Of a stretch of 64,000 bases of DNA, positions 1 through 6,875 are shown one piece after another (the stretch's first letter is position 1; the number at the start of each line of letters is the position of its first letter). The translations under genes were made by a program, and so were the position numbers. The stretch spans positions 3,915-67,914 of the forward strand of contig NZ_QKZL01000015.1 in assembly GCF_003253995.1 (NCBI RefSeq). Direction: 5' to 3'. The notes beneath the pieces are model-generated. The model ran no database searches. It was not told where the DNA came from and saw only the letters and a list, made by a program, of their open reading frames with translations. This stretch comes from Palleronia aestuarii (GTDB lineage Bacteria > Pseudomonadota > Alphaproteobacteria > Rhodobacterales > Rhodobacteraceae).

Positions 1-381
1 CTCTGCGCTTCGCCCGGGCGGGTTCCACCAAGCGGCAGCCGTCGACCTCGCCCTCGCGCTGCGCGCTCCGGCGAGGGTGCGGGCCTTCGGCCCGCTGCGG
101 CGTCGGCTGTCTCCTCCGGAGCCATCCGACGCCGCGACCGGATGATCGGTCGGCGGCCCAGGTCTCAGCCCTTCGGGTGACGGTCCCCGGTGCGTTCCGG
201 ACCTGACCACAGGCCGCTCGTCTGCCTTCGCTATGTGATGGCGCGTCCGACTCGCGGCCTATGGACAGCTCCGTTCACACGGCCCTTCGGGCCGGACAGG
301 GAGAGCCGGGAGAGAGTGAAAGACGGCTTCGCTTGGGAGTGATCCGGACAGGATCAGAGAAACCCCCACACGGAGACGACG
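1..381. other. Non-coding leader region with two hairpins
   Basis: No gene is supported here. Two perfect GC-rich inverted repeats are visible: a 7-bp stem with a 3-base loop at 79-95, and a 10-bp stem at 97-106/126-135 with a 19-base loop. They may terminate a gene lying left of the window. The promoter of the following four-gene cluster should lie at the right end of this stretch, but I could not identify -35/-10 boxes. Confidence 0.4.
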
Positions 382-666
382 ATGCCCCTTCATTCCACCG
401 CCATCGAGGACGTGGACCGCTACGAGCTGGCCGCCATCCTCGCCGGTCTGCGCCTCTTGCAACTGACCCCTGCCCTGCCCCCGGAGGTCGAGGAGATCGC
501 GACCGACTGCAACGAGTTCACGCCCCTCGACGCCGAGCAGATCGACGCGCTTTGCGAACGCATCAACGCCGTCTCGGAGTACCCGTGGCGGGACGTGACC
601 GAGGACGATGACGAAACCCGGGCGTTGAACGCTCGCGTGGCCGCTCTCTTCGAGGAGATCGTCTGA
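382..666 (+). CDS. Hypothetical 94-aa acidic protein
   Basis: Not recognised. The start ATG has a GGAG ribosome binding site about 6 bases upstream. The protein is acidic and soluble, predicted largely helical, with no signal peptide, membrane segment or cysteine cluster. Its stop codon shares a base with the ATG of the next gene (TGATG), so it heads a translationally coupled cluster of small genes (382-2168). Such clusters of small orphan genes are usual on Rhodobacteraceae plasmids, but nothing here indicates a function. Confidence 0.65.
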   Translation: MPLHSTAIEDVDRYELAAILAGLRLLQLTPALPPEVEEIATDCNEFTPLDAEQIDALCERINAVSEYPWRDVTEDDDETRALNARVAALFEEIV

Positions 667-1055
667 TGCTCCGCCAGTATAACCCCCAGCGTCATCGCCG
701 CGTCGAGATCGGCGGGCGCATCCGTCAGGTCGGCACCGTGGCGGTCGGCACCATCGCCCTGATCCAAGGCCGCAAGGTGCAGGTCATGGCATGGCTCCCC
801 CGCGATTACACCGCCGTCGAGCGTGGGCGGTTCGTCATCAAGCGGATCGCGGGCGGGCATCTCGCCCAGGTTCGTGACCTGGCCACCGGGCGGATCGGCC
901 ACCTGTCCGATGCGTGGCTCGTCGATGCCGTGACGATCCGCACCGACGAGCCGAATGGCCGCGCGCTCCTGCGGCTTTCCGCGCTGCGTGCCGAGCGCGC
1001 GATCGCCGCCGTGGCCGCGGCCGAGGACACCCGCGAGCTGGAGGACGCCCAATGA
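666..1055 (+). CDS. Hypothetical 129-aa basic protein
   Basis: Not recognised. The ATG overlaps the previous stop, and the stop overlaps the next ATG (ATGA), so the three genes are very probably co-translated. The N-terminal two thirds reads as alternating short beta strands (residues 12-90, with IGGRIRQVG and VQVMAWLPRDY segments) and the last 30 residues as an alanine-rich helix. The first half is Arg/Lys-rich, which would suit a nucleic-acid-binding beta-barrel-like protein, but that is only inference from composition. Confidence 0.6.
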   Translation: MLRQYNPQRHRRVEIGGRIRQVGTVAVGTIALIQGRKVQVMAWLPRDYTAVERGRFVIKRIAGGHLAQVRDLATGRIGHLSDAWLVDAVTIRTDEPNGRALLRLSALRAERAIAAVAAAEDTRELEDAQ

Positions 1056-1495
1056 TCCATTCCATCCATCTTCTGTCTGTCTTTCCGAAGCGGTTCGTCT
1101 GTCATGCCGATACCGGGCGGGCTGCACAGATCACCGCCCGGCTTCTGGCCGAGCGCCATCCCGGCATGACGTTCGGCTATGACGAAGGCCCCGATTGCCG
1201 GCACGACGACTGCCACCCCTCGATCCGGGACAGCGCGTTGTCGTTCGAGGTGCAGCACCTCGTCGCGGCCGAGATGATCCTCGAGGCAGCGGCGAACCCG
1301 ATGGGCCTGCCGAAATGGTGCGCCTTCCAGTACCGCAACGGCGGCGTGGAGGCCCATCCCGACCACGACCTGCGGGCGGTGGAGATGTGCCGGCGGGACT
1401 TCGACGTGGTGGGCGAGCGGGCGATCTTCGCGCGGCAGCCGACCCCGGCCGAGGTGCTGGACCGCTTCCGCGACGCGGCCGGCACGACGGCCTGA
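1052..1495 (+). CDS. Hypothetical 147-aa protein
   Basis: Not recognised. I chose the ATG at 1052 rather than an upstream in-frame start at 914 because it makes the standard 4-base overlap with the preceding gene. The 147-residue product contains a histidine- and cysteine-containing stretch (about residues 47-58, CRHDDCHPS), a possible metal site, and further single Cys/His residues. There is no signal peptide or membrane segment. It is the third gene of the 382-2168 cluster; the next gene starts 100 bases downstream. Confidence 0.6.
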   Translation: MIHSIHLLSVFPKRFVCHADTGRAAQITARLLAERHPGMTFGYDEGPDCRHDDCHPSIRDSALSFEVQHLVAAEMILEAAANPMGLPKWCAFQYRNGGVEAHPDHDLRAVEMCRRDFDVVGERAIFARQPTPAEVLDRFRDAAGTTA

Positions 1496-1595
1496 ATTGG
1501 GGCGAGAAATCGCCTCAACCCCCTTATTTCTTTGGCCTATTGCGGCCCCCATGATAGGATCGGGACACGGACAGACCCGATGGAAAGGTCCCCCA

Positions 1596-2168
1596 ATGAA
1601 CGCTCTTAGCCCCATCACGTCGGCCTGGAAGTCGGCGCAGCTCCTCATCGCCTTTCACCGCAACAAGGACGGGCGGACGCGCAGCGACCCCCGGCTCTGG
1701 AGCCCGAAGAACGGCGTGGCCGGCGTCACCGACGATCCGAAGGCCAAGGAGTCCTTCCTTGTCGTGCGCGGCCACGGAGATGCGGGCGATGTGCAGATCA
1801 AGCTCCACCCCGACAAGATCATCGTGCGCCGCGATCCCGACGCGATCGGATGGTCGGGCATCCAGGTCGATCACTACGGCGTCCGCGTCCTGGTCGGCGA
1901 TGTCTGGATCACGGTCCAGCATGACGGCTCGATCAAGCGGGAGGTCGAAGGCCGGGACAACGATACGAGCTGGCTGGAGGCGGACGGCGAGTTCCTGCGC
2001 CTGACGCCGGACATGGAGATCAATGTTTCGGGCGACGGTGCGAAGATGACCCGGCGTACGAACGAAGGGTTTGCCGCGATCGTCGGTGACGTGCCCCTCA
2101 GCACGGAGCGGGCCGAACCCGAGCGCCCGCTTGCCTACGAGAACAGGCCGCGTCTCGCCAGGGACTGA
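1596..2168 (+). CDS. Hypothetical 190-aa protein
   Basis: Not recognised. The ATG at 1596 is preceded by GGAAAGG about 7 bases upstream, which favours it over the in-frame upstream start at 1497. The sequence is rich in short beta-strand patterns (residues 45-140, for example VQIKLHPDKIIVRR and VRVLVGDVWITVQHDGS), suggesting an all-beta fold. This resembles phage or plasmid proteins of the tail or baseplate-like beta type, but I cannot name a family. It is the last gene before a strong terminator at 2189-2213. Confidence 0.6.
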   Translation: MNALSPITSAWKSAQLLIAFHRNKDGRTRSDPRLWSPKNGVAGVTDDPKAKESFLVVRGHGDAGDVQIKLHPDKIIVRRDPDAIGWSGIQVDHYGVRVLVGDVWITVQHDGSIKREVEGRDNDTSWLEADGEFLRLTPDMEINVSGDGAKMTRRTNEGFAAIVGDVPLSTERAEPERPLAYENRPRLARD

Positions 2169-2188
2169 CCCCCCTGCCCTACCATGTG

Positions 2189-2213
2189 AAGCCCCGCCTC
2201 CGGCGGGGCTTTT
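2189..2213 (+). terminator. Rho-independent terminator after the small-gene cluster
   Basis: A perfect 8-bp GC stem (2191-2198 with 2202-2209), a 3-base loop and flanking AA/TT pairs is followed by TTTT. It lies 20 bases after the stop at 2168 and should end the rightward 382-2168 transcript. Confidence 0.85.
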
Positions 2214-2377
2214 CGCGTTTGGCCACGGGCGCCGCGGCAGGTCCGTCCCGGGTTTTCCACCCCGGGCCGGAACGACCTTGGGAGTGGAGGTTCGGGGCGA
2301 AGCAGGCCCGAGCGAGACCAAAGGTATCGAGCGAGGGCCTGTGGTAAACCCGGGACGGACCGGCGGTCCGGGTGGCG

Positions 2378-3166
2378 TCAGTTCTTCTTGCCGTCGTTCC
2401 TCATGTGCCAGGCCATCGCCATTTCGAGGACGCGGGTGCCGAGGGTGCCGTGCGGGAGAAGACCCATCGGGTCGATCATTTCCCGAACATGGTCGACGAC
2501 ATCGAGAGGAACGTGCCGTGTGGCCTGTACCTTGTCCGGCATCGACGGGTAATCAGGTCGAAGGTTCTTCGTCGGTCCCTTCCCTGCCCGGACAGCCTCG
2601 ACGAACCCCTCGATGGCCTTATCCAGAAAATGCTTCGTAGCGAACTTGAGGCCATAGGCGTCGTGAATGGCGTCGAAGCTCGACGACACGCCAAGAGCAG
2701 GAAATGGCAGATAGCCTCTCAGCCTACTTTTTTCGGGCGATGGCGCGGGTGCGGATTTTGGCTTGCGTGAAGGCGGAGTTTCATCTGCGCGCTTCGGCAA
2801 CCCGGTTGGCGCCTGGTCCATCGGTCCTGCGACCAGATCGGAGGTTTCATCTGGTTTCGACCCCTCGGTTTGCGATCCCCTATCTGCATTGGGGACTTGC
2901 GGAGTTTTGTCGACCGCTACGGGTTTCCGGCCAAGATCGGTCTTGTCCGCCTCTACCGCCGACAATTCATCCGCACGATCCGGTTCGATCGCGTGCTGAT
3001 CCGAGCGAACGGCTTGCAGGGGAACAGGCTTGTTGTCCGGCGCTTCGGATCGCGGCGTGTCGTCCGATCGGGCCGCCTTGCTCGCTCCTTCGTCGTTCGC
3101 GTCGTTGAGCGAGAAGACTTCCTTGTAGCTAAGCCCATCTGGGCGTTTCCTGAGCTTACGTGTCAT
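2378..3166 (-). CDS. virC2: VirC2-like accessory transfer protein
   Basis: This 262-aa protein is encoded directly after the VirC1-type ATPase with a 4-base ATGA overlap, the order of virC1-virC2 in Agrobacterium. The N-terminal half is long, polar and low in complexity (rich in D, K, S and P), probably disordered. The C-terminal 80 residues (about 175-258) contain a basic beta strand followed by two helices (KVQATRHVPLDVVDHVREM, then LGTRVLEMAMAWHM), which fits a ribbon-helix-helix DNA-binding fold as in VirC2. Known VirC2 binds the overdrive sequence next to the T-DNA border and recruits the relaxosome. The assignment rests mainly on gene order and on the C-terminal pattern. A small inverted repeat at 2356-2370 just past the stop may be its terminator. 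Confidence 0.6.
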   Translation of the reverse strand: MTRKLRKRPDGLSYKEVFSLNDANDEGASKAARSDDTPRSEAPDNKPVPLQAVRSDQHAIEPDRADELSAVEADKTDLGRKPVAVDKTPQVPNADRGSQTEGSKPDETSDLVAGPMDQAPTGLPKRADETPPSRKPKSAPAPSPEKSRLRGYLPFPALGVSSSFDAIHDAYGLKFATKHFLDKAIEGFVEAVRAGKGPTKNLRPDYPSMPDKVQATRHVPLDVVDHVREMIDPMGLLPHGTLGTRVLEMAMAWHMRNDGKKN

Positions 3167-3948
3167 GCCTGCGCCTCCTTCGCCTCGGGTTCGAGCAGCG
3201 ACAGCACTTCGTCGGTCAGGGTATCGGCGTCTTTGATGGCCTTCCGGACCTCCGGAGCCATGACGCGCCTGTCGGGGTGTTTGCGGCAATACTCGAAATA
3301 CTTGTGCAGGATACCGCCTTGCGGAAGGTCCGAGAACACTTGGCGCCGCGGCAGGCGCGACGTCATGACCGGCATCTCGGCGTCGACCAGGGCCTTCAAT
3401 CCGACCTTGTTCGTCGCCGCCAGTGCGGAATCCCGGGTCGGTGTCCTGTTGAGGAGGATCTGAACGGACACCTCGTCCTCATACCCCTCGATGGCGTCGA
3501 CGAGGTAGTTGCACGTCCTGAAGAGGGCCTTCATCTCGTTGATGTCGAGAGCTGTCGGCACGATGACAAGCTGCGAGTTCAGGATGATCGTCTGGTTGAG
3601 GTCCGAGCCTCCCCCCTTCGTGTCGATGAAGACGAAATCGGCGCCGGCCTCGTCCGCCTTCCGGAGTGCGACACCAAGATCATCTGCATCCTCGATGGTG
3701 TAGATCAGGATTTCCTCGTCCCACGTCCCTTTCTCCAGCCCATCGGCTCTCCATGCGGTGATCGGCCTCATCTCGTCGGCTTCGAGAATGGCGACCTTCT
3801 TGCCTCGCGCCGACAGCGCCGACACGATCGTCATGAGACTGATCGTCTTCCCGGCCCCGCCCTTGCCGCTCATGAATGTCAGGATCGGAGCCCGCACTTC
3901 GTTGTCGGGGGCCGCCGCCGTTTCCATCACCTTCGCTGCTTCCGCCAT
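3163..3948 (-). CDS. virC1: VirC1-type ParA-family ATPase
   Basis: This is a 261-aa MinD/ParA-class ATPase. A deviant Walker A (SGKGGAGKT) lies near residue 28 and is followed by the ILEADEMRPITAW segment and GTWDEE. These match the LFDADENRPLTRW/TWD pattern I recall from Agrobacterium VirC1 better than typical plasmid ParA. A Walker A' (FVFIDTKGGG) follows. VirC1 binds overdrive DNA and helps load the relaxase-DNA intermediate on VirD4. I chose the ATG at 3948 because GGAG precedes it by about 7 bases; an in-frame start at 4074 would run through the repeat array. It is transcribed away from that array and overlaps virC2. A plain plasmid-partitioning ParA is the main alternative, but no ParB-like gene is adjacent. 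Confidence 0.8.
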   Translation of the reverse strand: MAEAAKVMETAAAPDNEVRAPILTFMSGKGGAGKTISLMTIVSALSARGKKVAILEADEMRPITAWRADGLEKGTWDEEILIYTIEDADDLGVALRKADEAGADFVFIDTKGGGSDLNQTIILNSQLVIVPTALDINEMKALFRTCNYLVDAIEGYEDEVSVQILLNRTPTRDSALAATNKVGLKALVDAEMPVMTSRLPRRQVFSDLPQGGILHKYFEYCRKHPDRRVMAPEVRKAIKDADTLTDEVLSLLEPEAKEAQA

Positions 3949-3982
3949 TCTGATTTCTCCCGGCTCTGCTGCCTGCATGTCC

Positions 3983-4307
3983 TCAAGTGCGACGGTTCCC
4001 AAGGCCCTACGGTCCTGCGGCCGCCAGTTCCCAAGTCCGTCGTTCCATAAGTACGACGGTGCCGAAGGTACCAAGTTCGTGCAATCCCAAGTGCGGATGC
4101 GCCCATGACCTTCTAATCATAGATACCTAGGCGCCACAGTCCGCAGGACCGCGGTTCCCCATGTGCCGATGATCCGATGGGCACAGTTCCCTATATACGA
4201 ATGATCATAAGGACACACATGCTTATCGGCACAAGTTCCCAAGTGTCTAAGTGCACAAGTGCGAATGGTCATATAGCTGCATGTGCCTAAGAACGAATGA
4301 TCCCAGA
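3983..4307. repeat. Array of degenerate ~32-bp direct repeats (overdrive- or centromere-like)
   Basis: An AT-richer non-coding stretch holds many related words. GTTCCC occurs at 3995, 4027, 4154, 4186 and 4235, and GGTGCCGAAGG at 4058 matches GGTTCCCAAGG at 3994. CGAATGATC-like words lie at 4167, 4199, 4262 and 4295. Most spacings are 32-33 or a multiple (3995 to 4027, 3994 to 4058, 4154 to 4186, 4167 to 4199, 4199 to 4262, 4262 to 4295), about three helical turns, so bound proteins would sit on one face. It lies between virC1 and the putative nick site, so a VirC1/VirC2 (overdrive) or ParA-type site is the natural reading. That role is inferred. Confidence 0.65.
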
Positions 4308-4522
4308 TACTCCCGATTTTGCGCTCAGAGGCCGCCAGACGGACACATCACCCTAGTTGGCACCACCCCCCCCTCAGGAGTTCGATTTGGCGCTCTGGCG
4401 GCCCTGCCAGGCTCTCCTCGGCGGCAATCAAGGTTTGGGGCACGACCCTCCGGAGATGCAATCCAGACCCTCAGAAGGCCTTGACCGATGAAGAAAGAAA
4501 ACGGAAGGTTCATTGTGGTGAA

Positions 4523-4555
4523 TGGCAGGATATATTCAAATGTATAACATTTGAA
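4523..4555. other. oriT: Putative oriT: T-DNA-border-like nick site plus inverted repeat
   Basis: TGGCAGGATATATTC at 4523-4537 matches the core of Agrobacterium T-DNA borders (TGGCAGGATATATTG) in 14 of 15 positions. Its complement contains ATCCTG/C, the MOB-P nick consensus. Directly adjoining is a perfect inverted repeat, TTCAAATGT (4535-4543) and ACATTTGAA (4547-4555), around ATA, the usual oriT layout of a hairpin next to nic. It lies 34 bases upstream of virD1 and virD2. The exact nick position is inferred from VirD2/TraI precedents. Confidence 0.8.
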
Positions 4556-4588
4556 ACTAGAAGAGCCAAGACCTCCGAAGTGGGACCG

Positions 4589-5065
4589 ATGACGACCGAC
4601 AACGACCAGACGCCAGGATGGAAGAACCGCCAGATGAAGGGTGGTGATTGGGTTGATCCCAATGCTTCGAAACCTGCCCAGCGGGCGGATCGCACCATCG
4701 CCGTGCGGGTGACGGAAGCCGAGCTGGCGGAGTTCGACACGCAGATCGCTCGGCTTGGGATCAAGCGGAACCGCGCGCTCCGGATCGCCATGCGGCGGAT
4801 TGGGGGGTTCGTGGAGGCCGATCCGATGCAGGTCGAAGCACTTCGCGACGTCGCGCGGCAGCTCGTCGGCGTGGCGCGGAACATCAACCAGATCGCAAAA
4901 TCCGCGAACCGGACCCGCGATCCGGACTACCGGGCCTTCATGGAAGAACGGGCGGCACTCGGAAAAGTCCTCGTTCAAGTGCAAGGGCAGACGCAGACGA
5001 TCCTCGACCTGGCTGCGCGACGCGAGGACGGGCTGGCGCGACTCGACCGTGAGGTCGACGAATGA
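4589..5065 (+). CDS. virD1: VirD1/MobC-like relaxosome accessory protein
   Basis: This 158-aa protein has a ribbon-helix-helix N-terminal part. After a polar leader, the strand RTIAVRVTEAELAEFD (about residues 34-50) precedes LGIKRNRALRIAMRRIGGF, very like the RNxALRxAxRRIxGFLE stretch of Agrobacterium VirD1. The C-terminal half is helical and resembles the MobC family (LRDVARQLVGVARNINQIA). VirD1 opens the oriT or border DNA so that VirD2 can nick it. I chose the ATG at 4589, giving a usual family length; longer in-frame reading would run into oriT. Its 3' end overlaps the relaxase start by 4 bases. Binding to the adjacent inverted repeat and self-repression are likely but not shown. Confidence 0.8.
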   Translation: MTTDNDQTPGWKNRQMKGGDWVDPNASKPAQRADRTIAVRVTEAELAEFDTQIARLGIKRNRALRIAMRRIGGFVEADPMQVEALRDVARQLVGVARNINQIAKSANRTRDPDYRAFMEERAALGKVLVQVQGQTQTILDLAARREDGLARLDREVDE

Positions 5066-6858
5066 GTTACGAGGTCGCCACGTTCCTGAAGCGAGGCAGG
5101 GCAGCCAAGTCCGGCGTCTCCGCACTCGATGCCGTCATGGGAGAAGACTGGGCGATCATCGAGCCGGGCCGGGCACGACGGGCGCGCGAGGCGCGACTTG
5201 GCCTGCAAATGGCTCATCGAGCGAATGTCGAACGGATGCGAGGCGGAGGAGGGGGCGGGGGCGTCAGCCTTCCGGGGCGCAAGCCGCAAGCCGTCATCAA
5301 GATGATCCGCAATGGAGGGGCGTCCGACCTGCGCGGTCTCCGAGCACAGATGACCTACCTGTCGCGAGAGGGCTCTCAGCCCTTACAGCGATCGGAGGCC
5401 ATGATGGGCCTTCCGGTCGATGCCGAGCAGGCGGATGCCATCGAGAAGGATTGGCGGATGCCGCCCGAGGGCTCCGGTCATGCTGACCGGACGTCGCATT
5501 TCATCGCCAGCTTTCCGGAGAACACCGATCCCCAGGCCGCCGAACGGGCAGGGCGGGCCTGGGCGGAGGAGATGTTCGGGTCGGGACAGTACGGCGGGGA
5601 CAGCTACGACTACTACACCGCGTTCCACACCGACCGGGCACATCCACACATGCATGTCGTCGTCTACCGCCGGGGGCTGGAGAACGGCGAATGGCTCAAG
5701 GTCTCGCAGCGCGGCGACATGAACTACGATCGGATGCGCGAGGTCCTGGTGAACGTCGCCGGCCGCGAGGGAATCGAGTTGGAAGCGACACCGCGCCTGG
5801 CGCGAGGACTTCACGACCGACCGGTGCCGGACGCGGAATACCGTAGGGCGGGCGAAGAAGGCCGTGAACCGATTCCGCCTTCGCATACACGGACGACTGC
5901 CATTCTCGCGGCGGCGGCGCTCCTGCATCAATCCCGCCGCTTCGCGACCGAGGCGCAACTGGTCGAAGGCAAGTCGCCCGAGACCGCACGGATTCTCTAT
6001 GCGGCCTCCGCAGCCGCATCCGAGGGGAAGGCTCTTGCGGAGATCACAGCGACTATCAGCAATCGGCAGGAGGCCGACATGAGCGAACGTGTCAATGCGG
6101 TGAAAACCGAGATCCGGGACAGCATCGACAAGATGGACCGGGGCGTGGAGAAAGTTGGCGACAATGCCACCCGAATGAGGCTGGCCCGCGAGATCGCCAG
6201 TCTGAAAGCGGAGACGGCTCCGCTTCTCGCCAATCCGCGCGACCTGGCCCCCTTCACGCAACCGGGCGAAAGTGGGCGTTACCGGGGTCTCGAGCAGAAC
6301 AATCCCAGCGAGCTCGCAGCGAAGAGCGTCGTGGAAGAGCGCGTAAAAGCCGTGGCAACCCGGTACGGCGTCGATCCCGAGGCGACGGTAGAGCGGTATT
6401 CCGGCTCGACGCCATCCAAAGGTCTTGAACGCCAATTCCAAAGCGCCGAGGTCGAAGAGCGCGGCAGGACACGGGTTGCGCGCGGCGAAGGTCCGGAGGA
6501 CGTGCAGGCGCGTGACGTCGCATTGTCTAGGATGCATCAGGAGATCGGATTGATCTACGATGCCGCCCGCGAGCGCAGTCGCGATGCCCGACCGGCGGCG
6601 ATGCCTCGCGGCCTGGGAGGCGACGAGGGCAGGACTGATGCTGCCACACCCGATGCACGCCGTCAGGACCAAGCTCATCAAGCACAAACGGAAGCACAGC
6701 AACGCGACCGGGCCATCGACCCGATCGCACAGCGCATCGTCGACGAGCAGGCGGCGGAAAAGCGCGCCGCTGCGGCTCGCGAGGCGGCTCGGGAGCAGCG
6801 CGACCGGGAACTCGACGAGCGCGCCAAGCGCGATCGCGACAACGGCCGCGGCCTCTGA
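5062..6858 (+). CDS. virD2: VirD2-like MOB-P relaxase
   Basis: This 598-aa relaxase nicks oriT and stays bound to the 5' end of the transferred strand. Motif I with the likely catalytic tyrosine is YLSREGS (Y99). A conserved MFGSGQYGGDSYDYYTAFHTD segment leads into the three-histidine motif (HTDRAHPHMHVVV, H189-H198). All three match VirD2 (YLSRKGK, EMFGSGAGGGRYNYLTAFH, DRDHPHLHVVV). The family is usually about 420-450 residues; here there is a 70-residue basic, glycine-rich N-terminal extension and a long helical, charged C-terminal tail (about 270-598), which would carry the secretion signal. It overlaps virD1 and is followed 17 bases later by virD4. Confidence 0.92.
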   Translation: MSYEVATFLKRGRAAKSGVSALDAVMGEDWAIIEPGRARRAREARLGLQMAHRANVERMRGGGGGGGVSLPGRKPQAVIKMIRNGGASDLRGLRAQMTYLSREGSQPLQRSEAMMGLPVDAEQADAIEKDWRMPPEGSGHADRTSHFIASFPENTDPQAAERAGRAWAEEMFGSGQYGGDSYDYYTAFHTDRAHPHMHVVVYRRGLENGEWLKVSQRGDMNYDRMREVLVNVAGREGIELEATPRLARGLHDRPVPDAEYRRAGEEGREPIPPSHTRTTAILAAAALLHQSRRFATEAQLVEGKSPETARILYAASAAASEGKALAEITATISNRQEADMSERVNAVKTEIRDSIDKMDRGVEKVGDNATRMRLAREIASLKAETAPLLANPRDLAPFTQPGESGRYRGLEQNNPSELAAKSVVEERVKAVATRYGVDPEATVERYSGSTPSKGLERQFQSAEVEERGRTRVARGEGPEDVQARDVALSRMHQEIGLIYDAARERSRDARPAAMPRGLGGDEGRTDAATPDARRQDQAHQAQTEAQQRDRAIDPIAQRIVDEQAAEKRAAAAREAAREQRDRELDERAKRDRDNGRGL

Positions 6859-6875
6859 CAGAAACGAGGAACAGA

